64,000 nucleotides of DNA from Massilibacteroides vaginae (GCF_900178525.1 NZ_FXDJ01000007.1:496001-560000), one strand, 5' to 3'; positions 18,095-28,133 are shown, numbered from the stretch's first letter. Translations and numbers: made by a program. Notes: a model not told the origin generated them from the letters alone.

Positions 18095-19606
18095 TTATCC
18101 TTCAATCCGGTTCAGCATTTTCAATGTTGCCTTAATAGCAGCTTCCGTCTGGTCTGCATCAAGTCCTCTCGTTTTGAAATCCACCCCCGCGTAATTCCAA
18201 CTAATAATTGTTTGCACAAAGGCATCTGTTCGCCCACCCGGCGGAATAGAAACCGAATAGTTGGTTAACATCGGGAAAGGTCTTCTCAGGTCGGCATAGA
18301 TTTTACGGAGAGCTCTTACAAAGGCATCATACTGTCCGTCTCCGGAAGCAGACTCTTCATAAGCTACCCCTTCAATCTCTATCTTCAAAGAAGCGACCGG
18401 CTTTAAACCTTGTGCCAAAGATAACGAATAATTCAGTATCTTAATCTTCTGATCTTCCATCCCGTCATGGTTCAACACATCACTAACGATGTAAGGCAGG
18501 TCTTCACTGGTAACCATTTCTTTGCGGTCGCCCAGTTCGATGATACGCTCTGTCACTTTACGCATGGATTCTTCATCCAGTTCTATACCCAGCGCTTCTA
18601 AATTTTTACGGATATTCGCTTTTCCCGATGTTTTTCCTAACGCATATTCACGAACGCGTCCGAAACGTTCCGGCAGAAGCTCATTACAGTAAAGATTATT
18701 CTTATTATCGCCATCCGCATGAACACCTGCACATTGTGTAAACACATGTTCGCCAACAACCGGCTTATTCGGAGATAAACGTATTCCTGAATAAGTTTCA
18801 ACCATGCGGCTGATCTTATTTATTTTAGATTCTTTCAGGTTTGTTTCCTCTCCCAATTGATCTTTGAGGACTGCCAGCACACTACTCAGGGGTGCATTTC
18901 CGGCACGTTCTCCCAAACCGTTAACCGTTGTATGAATGCCTTTAATACCCGCCCGGACTGCCGAATAAACATTAGCCACAGCCAGATCGTAATCATTATG
19001 CGCATGAAAATCAAATCGGATATCCGGATATTTCTTTACCATTAGCGAACAGAAATCAAACGTTTTCCACGGATCCAGAACGCCTAAGGTATCAGGAAGC
19101 ATAAAACGTTTGATCGGTAAATCCTTCAATCCGTCTATGATCTGATAAACATACTCCGGAGAGTTCTGTATCCCATTCGACCAATCCTCCAGGTAGATAT
19201 TGATACCGATATTTTTCTGATCTGCAATCGCTATAACCGCCCGTATATCCTCAATATGTTGTTCCGGGGTTTTGCGTAATTGTTCGGTCACGTGTTTGTA
19301 TGATCCCTTACAGAGCAGATTCACCACGCGACAGCCGGCATCCTCAATCCATTTGATCGAGGCTCCTCCGTCAACAAAACCCAGCACTTCCAGCTTATCT
19401 AAATAACCTGATCGTCGTCCCCAATCCGCCAGCTTTTTAACAGAGTCATACTCACCGTTGGACACCCTGGCCGAGGCAATCTCAATCCGGTCTACTCCCA
19501 CTTCAGACAGAAGCATCTGGGCAATCCCGAACTTCTCATGCGGTGCAAAAGACACACCAGACGTTTGTTCCCCGTCCCTTAGGGTGGTATCCATTATTTC
19601 TACCAT
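18095..19606 (-). CDS. cimA: (R)-citramalate synthase (LeuA-like family, probable CimA)
   Basis: This 503-residue member of the isopropylmalate/homocitrate synthase family starts [17 protein letters not shown]. The metal-binding segment is DFHAHNDYDLA (near residue 200). GLGERAGNAPL and VGEHVFTQCAGVHADGDNKN follow. A C-terminal LeuA-type allosteric domain starts near residue 385. The run RIEIASARVSNGE, VLGFVDGG, YLEDWSNGIQNSPEYV and LLPERFGR follows the Leptospira CimA sequence as I remember it, much more closely than LeuA. It would condense pyruvate with acetyl-CoA to citramalate, opening a threonine-independent route to isoleucine that reuses LeuC, LeuD and LeuB. Assignment by motif, not by alignment; a second leuA is the alternative. 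Confidence 0.82.
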   Translation of the reverse strand: MVEIMDTTLRDGEQTSGVSFAPHEKFGIAQMLLSEVGVDRIEIASARVSNGEYDSVKKLADWGRRSGYLDKLEVLGFVDGGASIKWIEDAGCRVVNLLCKGSYKHVTEQLRKTPEQHIEDIRAVIAIADQKNIGINIYLEDWSNGIQNSPEYVYQIIDGLKDLPIKRFMLPDTLGVLDPWKTFDFCSLMVKKYPDIRFDFHAHNDYDLAVANVYSAVRAGIKGIHTTVNGLGERAGNAPLSSVLAVLKDQLGEETNLKESKINKISRMVETYSGIRLSPNKPVVGEHVFTQCAGVHADGDNKNNLYCNELLPERFGRVREYALGKTSGKANIRKNLEALGIELDEESMRKVTERIIELGDRKEMVTSEDLPYIVSDVLNHDGMEDQKIKILNYSLSLAQGLKPVASLKIEIEGVAYEESASGDGQYDAFVRALRKIYADLRRPFPMLTNYSVSIPPGGRTDAFVQTIISWNYAGVDFKTRGLDADQTEAAIKATLKMLNRIEG

Positions 19607-19612
19607 AGCTTT

Positions 19613-20200
19613 TTACAATGCTTTTTCGTACGCTTCGATTTTTTGTCTGTTCGAAAGTAGATAATCGATATCGTCGAGTCCGTTTACCAGACAATCCTTC
19701 TTATATGCGTTGATTTCAAAATGCTCAACACGCTTTGTCTTATTATTTGTGATCGTTTGATTCGGCAAATCTACTGTCAGTGTAACAGCAGGATCAGCCT
19801 TTACATTATCAAACACTTCAGACAAAAACTCCGGAGAGACAACCACGGGCAATAAGCCGTTATTCATCGAATTGTTTTTGAATATATCCGCGAAGAAGCT
19901 ACTCACGATAACCCGGAATCCATATCCACCAATTGCCCAAGCTGCATGCTCACGACTACTGCCACTACCAAAATTCTTTCCGCCCACCAAAATTTCACCC
20001 TTATAGGTATCCTGGTTCAGCACAAAATCAGGATTTGGCTTATCGTTCTTATCATAGCGCCAGTCACGAAACAAATTATCACCGAAACCTTCTTTCGTTG
20101 TTGCTTTCAAAAATCGTGCCGGAATGATCTGGTCGGTATCCACATTTTCCAAAGGAAGAGGAACACATGTGGATGTTATTACTGTTACTTTATCTTTCAT
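19613..20200 (-). CDS. leuD: 3-isopropylmalate dehydratase, small subunit
   Basis: This 195-residue swivel-domain subunit carries [14 protein letters not shown] near residue 20 and the phosphate/substrate loop [13 protein letters not shown] near residue 75. With LeuC it forms the isomerase that interconverts 2- and 3-isopropylmalate. The same pair is expected to isomerise citramalate to 3-methylmalate for isoleucine. It lies 24 bp after leuC and only 6 bp before cimA, so translation in this part of the operon is probably coupled. Confidence 0.96.
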   Translation of the reverse strand: MKDKVTVITSTCVPLPLENVDTDQIIPARFLKATTKEGFGDNLFRDWRYDKNDKPNPDFVLNQDTYKGEILVGGKNFGSGSSREHAAWAIGGYGFRVIVSSFFADIFKNNSMNNGLLPVVVSPEFLSEVFDNVKADPAVTLTVDLPNQTITNNKTKRVEHFEINAYKKDCLVNGLDDIDYLLSNRQKIEAYEKAL

Positions 20201-20224
20201 TTTTGCTTATTTTCAGCATTCTAC

Positions 20225-21625
20225 TTAATTCATCAACTCTCTCGGATCGGTAATTACGCCTGTTACAGCAGCGGCAGCAGCCACAAGAGGACCGGCTAAA
20301 ATTGTGCGGGCTCCCGGTCCCTGACGACCTTCAAAGTTCCGATTAGACGTTGATACCGCGTATTTTCCGGCAGGCACTTTGTCATCGTTCATCGCTAAAC
20401 AAGCCGAACAACCCGGCTGACGCAATTGGAATCCTGCCTCTTCCAGAATCTTATCGATACCTTCATCTTTCAGTTGTTTTTCCACGGCCCAGCTACCGGG
20501 CACAAGCCAAACAACAACATTATCCGCTTTCTTGCGTCCTTTCACGATAGATGCAAACGCGCGGAAATCTTCAATGCGCCCATTTGTACAACTACCTAAA
20601 AACACATAATCAATCGGTTTTCCCTGTATAGGGTCACCACCATTGAATCCCATGTACTCTAACGATTTCTTAAATGAAATACGCCCGGCTTCATCCACAC
20701 TTTCTACCGTAGGGATATTTTCTTTGATACCGATTCCCATTCCCGGGTTCGTACCGTAAGTCACCATGGGTTCAATATCTTCAGCACGATAATGCACTTC
20801 TTTATCGAATACGGCGTCATCATCCGTACAAAGCGTTTTCCAATAAGCTACCGCCTCATCCCACTCTTTTCCCTTCGGAGAATATTCGCGCCCTTTCAAG
20901 TACTCGAATGTAACTTCGTCCGGAGCTATCATACCACCACGAGCACCCATTTCGATTGAAAGATTACATATTGTAAGACGCTCCTCCATCGTTGTGTTTC
21001 GTATTGCTTCTCCCGCATATTCTACGAAATAACCGGTAGCACCCCCTGTCGTCATTTCACTGATTATATACAGTGCTATATCCTTAGCCGTTACTCCATG
21101 CTTTAGTTTGCCATCAACAACGATACGCATTGTTTTTGGTTTGCGTTGCATGATACATTGCGTAGCCAATGTCATTTCCACCTCACTCGTTCCGATACCG
21201 AAAGCAATAGCGCCCATCGCTCCGTGAGTAGACGTGTGCGAGTCTCCGCAAACAAGTGTCATTCCGGGTTGAGTCAATCCGTTTTCCGGCCCTACCACAT
21301 GGATAATACCGTTCTTCGGGTGATTCATTCCATAATAAGTCAGGCCGAACAACTTCGCGTTCTCCTCTAACGTTTCCACCTGTTTTCTTGAAACCGGATC
21401 TTCTATCGGGCGCTCCTGTCCTAATGTTGGAATATTATGGTCAGGCATACAAGTAATCCTGTCCGGGCGGAAAGGTTTCAAACCTCTGCTACGCAATCCG
21501 GCAAAAGCCTGTGGACTGGTCACTTCATGACAATACAAGCGATCGATATACAACTGTATTGTTCCATCGGGAAGCGTGTCAACAACATGCTTTTCCCATA
21601 TCTTTTCAAATAACGTTTTACTCAT
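20225..21625 (-). CDS. leuC: 3-isopropylmalate dehydratase, large subunit
   Basis: This 466-residue aconitase-superfamily subunit holds the [4Fe-4S] cluster. The ligands are in [11 protein letters not shown] (near residue 350) and GCSACLAMN (near residue 410). Other family motifs are [32 protein letters not shown] and [15 protein letters not shown]. The C-terminus has [20 protein letters not shown]. It pairs with LeuD encoded immediately downstream. Length is normal for the bacterial two-subunit enzyme. Confidence 0.97.
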   Translation of the reverse strand: MSKTLFEKIWEKHVVDTLPDGTIQLYIDRLYCHEVTSPQAFAGLRSRGLKPFRPDRITCMPDHNIPTLGQERPIEDPVSRKQVETLEENAKLFGLTYYGMNHPKNGIIHVVGPENGLTQPGMTLVCGDSHTSTHGAMGAIAFGIGTSEVEMTLATQCIMQRKPKTMRIVVDGKLKHGVTAKDIALYIISEMTTGGATGYFVEYAGEAIRNTTMEERLTICNLSIEMGARGGMIAPDEVTFEYLKGREYSPKGKEWDEAVAYWKTLCTDDDAVFDKEVHYRAEDIEPMVTYGTNPGMGIGIKENIPTVESVDEAGRISFKKSLEYMGFNGGDPIQGKPIDYVFLGSCTNGRIEDFRAFASIVKGRKKADNVVVWLVPGSWAVEKQLKDEGIDKILEEAGFQLRQPGCSACLAMNDDKVPAGKYAVSTSNRNFEGRQGPGARTILAGPLVAAAAAVTGVITDPRELMN

Positions 21626-21701
21626 TCTATTGTCTACACTATTTAATATTGTTTCTTATCCTTTTTCTGTCTTTCCGAATCCGGGATGACAGCGTAAAAT
21701 C

Positions 21702-23198
21702 TTATTTCACAAACTTATTTATCGCGTCAATAAAAGCCTCTACCGAAGCGGCAATTATATCGGTATTAGCAGAAAATCCATAATAATGATTTCCTTCATA
21801 TTCCACCTGCATGTGTACTTTACCTACGTCGTCACTACCCTTATTGATCGCCTGAATCAGGAATTCCTGAATTACCATTTGCCGATGAATAATTGTTTTG
21901 ACAGCTTTAATAGCCGCGTCTACCGGTCCGTTTCCTGAAGCAGCCGCTTCAAACTTCTCTCCGGCAATATCCAGACAAACACTGGCAACAGACTGCACGC
22001 CCACTCCGGAAGTTACCTGCAAATAATCTAACTTGATGCGGTGCATAGCAGTACGGTCTTTTCCAACCAACATTAACACATCATCATCATTGATATCTTT
22101 TTTTCGGTCAGCCAATTTAAGGAATTCTTCGTAAACCGTGTCTAATTTCTCCTGACTTAGTTCTACCCCTAAAATCTGCAGACGATGTTTCAATGCCGCA
22201 CGTCCGCTACGGGCAGTCAACACAATCGCGTTGTCATCTATACCTACGTCTTTCGGATCGATAATCTCATAACTCTCACGATTTTTCAATACCCCATCCT
22301 GATGAATACCGGAAGAGTGCGCAAAAGCATTTCGCCCTACAATCGCCTTATTCGGTTGAATAGGCATATTCATCAGGCTGGAAACCATCCGGCTCACATT
22401 ATATATACGTTTTGTATTTATATTGGTTTCAATGCCCCGTTCCTTGTGGCTTTTAAAGATCATGGCAATCTCCTCCAAAGAAGTATTACCGGCCCGTTCG
22501 CCTATACCATTCATGGTTACCTCTACCTGACGGGCACCGTTAAGTACTCCCTGAATTGTATTTGCAGTAGCCATACCCAAGTCGTTATGACAATGAGTAG
22601 AAAGAATCGCGTTATGCACACCGTTTACATGTTCCATCAGGTACTTAATCTTCGCGCCGTATTCATCGGGCAGGCAATAACCGGTTGTATCCGGAATATT
22701 CACAACTGTTGCTCCGGCTTTAATTACCGCCTCAACCACACGAGCCAGATAAGCATTGTCGGTACGTCCGGCATCTTCACAATAAAACTCTACGTCTTCA
22801 ACAAATTGCTTGGCGTATTTTGTCGCTGCAATAGCCCGTTCCAGAATATCGTCCTGATTGGAGTTAAATTTATGTTTTATATGATAATCCGAAGTTCCGA
22901 TACCTGTATGAATACGTCCTCTTTTTGCATACTTAAGCGCGTCTGCCGCCACCTCAATATCTTTCTCTACCGCACGGGTTAGCGCACAAATCACCGGCCA
23001 GGTTACCGCCTTTGAAATCTCAACCACACTACTAAAATCACCCGGACTGGAGACAGGGAATCCTGCTTCAATCACATCAACACCTAATTCTTCCAAAGCC
23101 TTTGCCACTTGAATTTTTTCTACTGTATTCAATTGACATCCGGGCACCTGCTCACCATCACGCAGCGTTGTATCAAAAATAAACAATCTGTCAGACAT
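21702..23198 (-). CDS. leuA: 2-isopropylmalate synthase
   Basis: This 498-residue enzyme condenses 2-ketoisovalerate with acetyl-CoA, the first step of leucine synthesis. It starts with [18 protein letters not shown]. The metal-binding segment is [15 protein letters not shown] and [16 protein letters not shown] follows. [16 protein letters not shown] marks the (beta/alpha)8 barrel end. The last 120 residues form the LeuA allosteric domain that binds leucine ([14 protein letters not shown]). It is first in its operon and is preceded by a leader peptide and attenuator at 23241-23388. It is thus likely to be controlled by leucine both by feedback and at the level of transcription. Confidence 0.97.
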   Translation of the reverse strand: MSDRLFIFDTTLRDGEQVPGCQLNTVEKIQVAKALEELGVDVIEAGFPVSSPGDFSSVVEISKAVTWPVICALTRAVEKDIEVAADALKYAKRGRIHTGIGTSDYHIKHKFNSNQDDILERAIAATKYAKQFVEDVEFYCEDAGRTDNAYLARVVEAVIKAGATVVNIPDTTGYCLPDEYGAKIKYLMEHVNGVHNAILSTHCHNDLGMATANTIQGVLNGARQVEVTMNGIGERAGNTSLEEIAMIFKSHKERGIETNINTKRIYNVSRMVSSLMNMPIQPNKAIVGRNAFAHSSGIHQDGVLKNRESYEIIDPKDVGIDDNAIVLTARSGRAALKHRLQILGVELSQEKLDTVYEEFLKLADRKKDINDDDVLMLVGKDRTAMHRIKLDYLQVTSGVGVQSVASVCLDIAGEKFEAAASGNGPVDAAIKAVKTIIHRQMVIQEFLIQAINKGSDDVGKVHMQVEYEGNHYYGFSANTDIIAASVEAFIDAINKFVK

Positions 23199-23240
23199 AA
23201 TATTTCTATTCTATAATTTGTTAATATTCTTTTATCATGC

Positions 23241-23280
23241 AAAAAAGCCCTTCTCACAAGGAAGTGAGAAAGGCTTTTTT
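23241..23280 (-). terminator. Attenuator terminator of the leu operon
   Basis: On the minus strand the RNA reads AAAAAAGCCUUUCUCAC, loop UUCCUU, then GUGAGAAGGGC with a U6 run. The stem is strong and lies between the leader peptide stop codon (23314) and leuA (23198). The 5' arm plus loop, CUCACUUCCU (23268-23259), is perfectly complementary over 10 bases to AGGAAGUGAG at the leader stop codon (23322-23313), giving a mutually exclusive antiterminator. Being bidirectional in sequence, it also has an A run on the opposite side. Confidence 0.88.
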
Positions 23281-23313
23281 ATATTTTCATACGCTCAATT
23301 AAGCACAACAATC

Positions 23314-23388
23314 TCACTTCCTAACCTGTATCCAGAGTAGAATATTAATTAGAGAAATAAGGAGATTATTTGTTGTTACACTTATCAT
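23314..23388 (-). CDS. leuL: Leader peptide of the leu operon (attenuation peptide)
   Basis: This short ORF starts with ATG at 23388 and ends with TGA at 23314-23316, giving 24 residues. Five are Leu, five Ile and two Val. They are concentrated in the segment LLISLINILLWIQV. The ORF starts about 30 nt downstream of a TAnnTTTG promoter and ends 33 bp before a terminator hairpin. Its last codons, AGG AAG and the stop TGA, are part of the antiterminator sequence. Stalling at Leu/Ile/Val codons would leave that sequence free to pair with the terminator arm. Normal translation would cover it and let the terminator form. The composition and the fit of pairing and position make chance unlikely, but no expression data are available. 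Confidence 0.85.
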   Translation of the reverse strand: MISVTTNNLLISLINILLWIQVRK

Positions 23389-23417
23389 CGCGTCTTTATT
23401 ATCTTTATTTGATAATG

Positions 23418-23425
23418 CAAAGATA
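23418..23425 (-). promoter_or_regulatory. Promoter -7 box (TATCTTTG) of the leu operon
   Basis: On the minus strand TATCTTTG precedes the leader peptide start by about 30 bp. A TTG on the minus strand at 23444-23446 lies 18 bp upstream, near the -33 position. The predicted leader RNA is about 215 nt before leuA. Confidence 0.75.
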
Positions 23426-23590
23426 TATCTTTTTTGAAACAAACAATACGAAATTGATTTTTTTATTGATTTTTTCTTTTAAATCATAACCGGCAAGGGT
23501 CTTTTTATCCTGAACTATCACATAGTACTTTTGGGGGTAATTCTATTTGGTAAAGGGCGAATGATTTTTCGCCCCTACGAACACCGGATT

Positions 23591-24093
23591 ATCTCCTTGT
23601 CATCTCGACCTCCCTCTTTGTCTTTCCGACCATCTTCTTTGTCATCTTGACCTCCCTCCCTGTCATCTCGACCGAAGTGGAGAGATCTCTGCATGGAGCT
23701 TCGTTAAAGAATAGTCAGATGGGATGAGATGCTTCGGCAGGCTCAGCATGACAATGGATGGGATGAGATGTTTCGACAGGCTCAACATGACAATGGGAAG
23801 GAACCGTTCCTTCTTTTCAACCCGACCGTCCCTATTTTGTCATCTCGACCGAAGTGGAGAGATCTCTGCATAAAGCTTCGTTAAAGAATAGTCAGATGGG
23901 ATGAGATGCTTCGGCAGGCTCAGCATGACAAGGGATAGTATGAGATGTTTCGACAAGCTCAACATGACAGTGGGGTTGCCGTGAGATGCTTCGACAAGCT
24001 CAGCATGACAAGGGGATGGGATGAGATGCTTCGACAGGCTCAGCATGACAGTGGGGTTGCCGTGAGATGCTTCGGCAGGCTCAGGATGACAAT
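23591..24093 (+). repeat. Cluster of dispersed repeats (93-bp units and about 38-bp units)
   Basis: Two nearly identical 93-bp units begin TGTCATCTCGACCGAAGTGG, at 23661-23753 and 23839-23931. Each ends in a shorter element, GAGATGCTTCGGCAGGCTCA plus GCATGACAA. That shorter element (GAGATGYTTCGRCARGCTCA) occurs seven times in the cluster and three more times at 27932-28108. Small frames across it spell CHAELVEAS or MLSLSKH peptides; these are known by-products of such repeats and not genes. The rest of the 1-kb gap (23426-24225) contains no gene. Confidence 0.85.
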
Positions 24094-24225
24094 AATAATA
24101 TCATTATTATCAGATTGTTTTTTGAATAAGAGGAACGTTTTTTTTGAAGGCTACGAACTTCACAGCTGGTAGCCTTCATTAGTCTCTATTTGTATATAAC
24201 GAATACGTTTACCTATGGTTTGCTA

Positions 24226-27200
24226 CTATTCTTTAACGCAACGCAGGGAAAATCCATTCGCACGGCCGAAGGCATTGTTGTTGCTTGTAATCAAGCTACT
24301 GTTGTTGAAGTTCATGAAGTACCCGAAGGCTCCATTTGGCGTGGCCGACCAGTAGTATCCGTTTGTTCCCACCTGAATCAACCCACCATTGGTAGCATTA
24401 CGATATCCCGGAACGGGGTAGAAACCTCCTACATTGTCATTGGTACGTCCATTATTTTCCCATTTAAAACTTGAGAGGGTTAATCCGTCCCATACTCCGT
24501 TCTTCAGCACATGCCAGCCGGCAGGACATGGGTCATAAACTGTTTTAGTTAGACCTTGCCCCCAAAGCGCATCATTGCGAGTACCTGAACCACTGCAATA
24601 CCAATCTAAATTATTTCCATCATAATAGAACGTCGCCGGATTAGCAATCGCATTAGCCAGGTTGTTAGCTACCGCAACTTTCGTTTTAGTAATTGATGTA
24701 GTACCTGATGCGTTGTAAAGGGTTGGTTCAGCATTAGGGTTGGTATTTGAAGATCCCGGGAAAGCGTCTTTACGCCCCCACTGGTACAACAATCCTTTAG
24801 TGCCAACTTGACCCGGAATATTACCGATAGCACCTAAGTTGCGATCCATAAAGCCATTCGTACCAATAGCCACAGGCGTATAATCTGTTACCCAAATATG
24901 CCATGACCAAAGAATCTCACTTCCCGGTTTTTTGATTGCAACAACCGCGTTACCTTCGGCTGATCCCGGCATTACCAGCACATAACCCGAACTACCTTTG
25001 CCCACTTCGGTTATTAAGTTAATAGTAGAATTCGCTGCAATTTTATTTGCATTATCCGTCCAAACCAATTCAGCCGTATAAGCTTCGGTTTCGTTCAACT
25101 GCTCTCCTATTGCCGACTCATTCGCTCTTTCTACAGGTATCAGAATAGGTATACCATTCGGAGCTACAATGTATGAATTTGCCTTTGGCTGTTTCATTCC
25201 CGATATAGCATTTACTTGCAGCTGAATTGGATCGAAATGCCGATCCGGATCCGTACAGGTGATTGTAAAGAACACATCTGCCAGTGGCGTGCCAGTGTCT
25301 CCACTTCCTATTTTATCTTTCAGCTGAAATCTTACTTCCTCTCCTGTTGTTGTGTTATCACCGCCGGTTAGGGGCGTAAAAAACTCGACAACACCTTTTG
25401 GATCTCCGGTCGAACCGTTCGTTTTTTTAAGTTCTATTTTCCAGGAACTGTTCGATCGTATACGAAACGAATATGTTGTGCCATCCATCAGGTAGTGTGA
25501 GTCAAGACCGGCAACCGCGTTGTAATGCACCTGTTTTAGCAACAGTGTTTTCGTATCCATATCATCGCCGCTATTTACCATATAGGTATACAGTGTCGAT
25601 TTCTCCAAAAACTCATTCGGTGCGGCAATATCTGCTGTCGTAAAATCGTTTGGTTTGATATTCAGGTATGAAACCTTCCCATTGGGATCGGTGAGTGAGG
25701 TCGCTGAAGTGGGCATCGAACCGCCCGTTCCGAAATCGAAACCTTCATCACTCACTACGCCGGGTATAGAGGCACAAGCATGACTCTGGTCATACGGTGC
25801 CCAATTCACAATAATACTTTTTGCAATCACAGGATCGTTCGTCCACAGTCCACTCGGAAATACCAATCTACTAATATCGGCTACCGTACTGCCACCCTTA
25901 ACTTCATCCACGCGGACAAACACTTTCGATTTTATGCCCTGTGTTACCTTTATCTTAATTATCTGCCGTCCGGCTTTCACATAGAAATAGCCGACACGTA
26001 CTTTGCCGGTTGTATTGTCGGCAACAGTCAGCTTTACAGTTACCGTCGTCTCACCACTTCCGTATAAATCACTTACAGTTTTATCGGTAAACAGCCAACC
26101 ACCCGTTACAGCCTGTTCGTCTGTGCCGTTGTCTGCCTGTTCGGTCAGTTTCAGAAACTCCCAACCATCGGGGTAATCGGTCTGAATATCCACTGTTTGC
26201 GTTTCAGTTTCTTTGTCAAACTCAAATTCGCTTTTAGGTGAAACTTTGATGTAATAACCCTCATTAAAATAAACATCTCCCAAATCGCCATCGTTCCACT
26301 CTTTCACTTCCACCTCCATATTCAAGGGGTGCGCGTTAAACGCTTCGTTGGGGTTAGCATAGCCGCTACCCGACACACTTTTTATATTCACAGTGTATTT
26401 ATGGTTACGCAAGATATCCCGATAGGTCTTTTTATCCGCCTTAAAGAAATCTAAGCGGTAATAGGTAGGCTTAAGATCTGTACCTTAGGTACCTCCCACC
26501 ACGATACAGGTAGCCTCCGACGCCTTTCCCGGTGCTACTGCTTTTGCTTCATACAGGTAGATAGAACGCAGAAAGGCTTGACCCATTTCGGCAGGAACTG
26601 TATAATCAAGCGCATCCGTATTATTAATACTCCCCGTCGGTATTGTGGCGGCTGTAGCTTCACCAGCTGTAATATTAACTGTGTCGGGAACGATACGCCC
26701 CTTATTCTTACTGTTGTAGATATATACTTTGTTCAGCTTGAAGTTGGCGGCCGAGACAACGTCAGCATCCAGCACCACCTCCACCCGCGCAATGGCGCGC
26801 AGCATGTTGATTCCCGCTATTTGGGTAGTAGCATCTGTTACCGAAGCAATCTTTTCTCCCCACATCGGGAAGGCGGTGAATGTACCGCTTCCGCCCTCCT
26901 TGGCATCCCATTTCCCGGAGTTACTGCTTACAAGTCTTTGAAGCAACTGGTCCTTATCTGTCCCTTGTGCGATCTGTCCCAAGACGGCAAGCTCGCTGCG
27001 CACGTTGCCAAGGACTACTAAACGCTGTGGGTCGTTGCTCTTGATCAGGGTAACCTCAAATTGTTTTTTCGACTGGTTCGTTCCTCCCATATCGGATATA
27101 GAACTTCCTTCAGCCCTGTAATCGAAGGCCCATCCCGAAGGTTTAGCAGCATCTGCCTTAAACGCCAGTACGTCGATTTGAGTAACCGAATTTTCGTCTA

Positions 27201-27402
27201 CTTCTGAAATAGCATACGTTTTCGGATCGGTTGGAGTAGCCGGTTGAGCTGCTTGCGGCATACTTAGGGTGATTTTTACCTGTTTCTTGTTCTCCTTGGT
27301 TTCTCGTTCATGCTCTATCTCGTCCGAAACGCAGGAGGTAAGTAGTCCTGTCATTCCCACCAATGCAAAACAGAAAGTGCGTAGTTTTCTAAACTGTCTC
27401 AT
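24226..27402 (-). pseudogene. Fimbrillin-like lipoprotein with FISUMP-type C-terminus, split by one in-frame TAA
   Basis: A single reading frame of 1,058 codons starts at the ATG at 27402 and ends at 24226, broken only by TAA at 26485-26487 (codon 306). The upstream part has a lipobox (GLLTSC) and an Mfa1/FimA-like N-terminal domain. It stops at TCIVVGGT. The reading resumes, in the same frame, as GTDLKPTYYRLDFFKADKKT and RNHKYTVNIKSVSGSGY, the usual end of the fimbrillin fold. The C-terminal 200 residues resemble the FISUMP domain (MDRNLGAIG, YQWGRKDAFPGS, DPCPAGWHVLKNG, GYYWSATP, FSLRCVKE). No base is lost or gained. The stop lies in a palindrome, GTACCTAAGGTAC. It may be a true loss of function, an error or a suppressible stop. 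Confidence 0.85.
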
Positions 27403-27708
27403 GTCGTTTATTTATCGTTAAGTTTTTTGGTCTTGCAAGGCTGATTTTAGTTTTATTCATCCTATTATAGTAATTGGATTTTGCACGATACCGACAAACA
27501 TTTACACACAAAGCAAATTCCAATTTCATCTTAAAAATAATCGTAATTGCGTTCTACTCTTGCTTCAATAATTACGTTATTTTTTCAATCATTTCTTTTT
27601 ACTGATAATAGTCAACAATTTTTATAGTCAATGATTACTAAAAAAGGCCTATACAATATATAATATCTAATATGTAATAACGTCTAATATAGCTATAATT
27701 TCTTGCTG

Positions 27709-27716
27709 CAAAGATA
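27709..27716 (-). promoter_or_regulatory. Promoter -7 box (TATCTTTG) upstream of the fimbrillin-FISUMP gene
   Basis: TATCTTTG on the minus strand lies about 307 bp upstream of the ATG at 27402, leaving a leader of roughly 300 nt. No TTG is found at the -33 position, where the tandem AT repeat begins instead. Confidence 0.6.
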
Positions 27717-27734
27717 AATTCACCACGCTATAAT

Positions 27735-27833
27735 TTATTATCATTTTGTTGTTTTTTATTATCTTTTTGTTGTTTTGTTTATTATTATTTTGTGGTTTTT
27801 TATTATCATTTTGTAGTTTTCTATTATCATTAT
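27735..27833. repeat. Five tandem 21-bp AT-rich units
   Basis: Degenerate direct repeats with consensus TTATTATCATTTTGTTGTTTT. Successive units differ at a few positions (for example CTTTTTG and TATTTTG in the middle), and the last unit is truncated. The period of about 21 bp equals two helical turns. The array adjoins the TATCTTTG promoter of the fimbrillin-FISUMP gene. Confidence 0.75.
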
Positions 27834-27931
27834 ACACCTGCTGTTTTTAACTTAGAGCCTGTTTTAAAGAGAAGAATATGCGCCCCTACATACACTGACC
27901 GACATTCTTTTTCAACCCGACCAACCTTCCC

Positions 27932-28108
27932 TGTCATTCCGACCGAAGTGGAGAGATCTCTGCATAAAACTTCGGTTAAGAATAGTCTGACGCGGTGAGA
28001 TGCTTCGACAAGCTCAGCATGACAATGTGGTGGGATGAGATGTTTCGATGGGCTTAGCATGACAAGGGGTTGGGATGAGATGTTTCGACAGGCTCAACAT
28101 GATAAGGG
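27932..28108 (+). repeat. Second cluster of dispersed repeats
   Basis: One copy of the 93-bp unit (27932-28024, beginning TGTCATTCCGACCGAAGTGG) is followed by two copies of the GAGATGTTTCGA-type short element. It has the same orientation as the cluster at 23591-24093, so the two lie as direct repeats on either side of the fimbrillin-FISUMP gene. Confidence 0.8.
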
Positions 28109-28133
28109 GTGGCATATATATTGATTCTTGCTT

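Noticed and set aside
22185-22982. A 265-codon plus-strand frame opposite leuA
   Set aside because: It is the antisense shadow of a strongly conserved leuA sequence and its product has no recognisable fold.
23591-24093. CRISPR array
   Set aside because: Repeat units are of two unequal sizes, vary by several bases and are almost contiguous; there are no uniform spacers and no cas gene.
23840-24172. Open frames encoding MLSLSKH or CHAELVEAS peptides
   Set aside because: They arise from translation of the dispersed repeat in several phases; there is no signal peptide, ribosome site or conservation beyond the repeat itself.
24146-24177. Terminator hairpin at the 3' end of the fimbrillin-FISUMP gene
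   Set aside because: GAAGGCTAC and GTAGCCTTC pair perfectly, but the T run lies on the wrong side for the minus-strand transcript; left as an unexplained inverted repeat.
26485-26487. TAA read as a special amino acid in the fimbrillin gene
   Set aside because: TAA is not known to be recoded in this group, and there is no nearby element for recoding. A simple nonsense change or read error is more economical.
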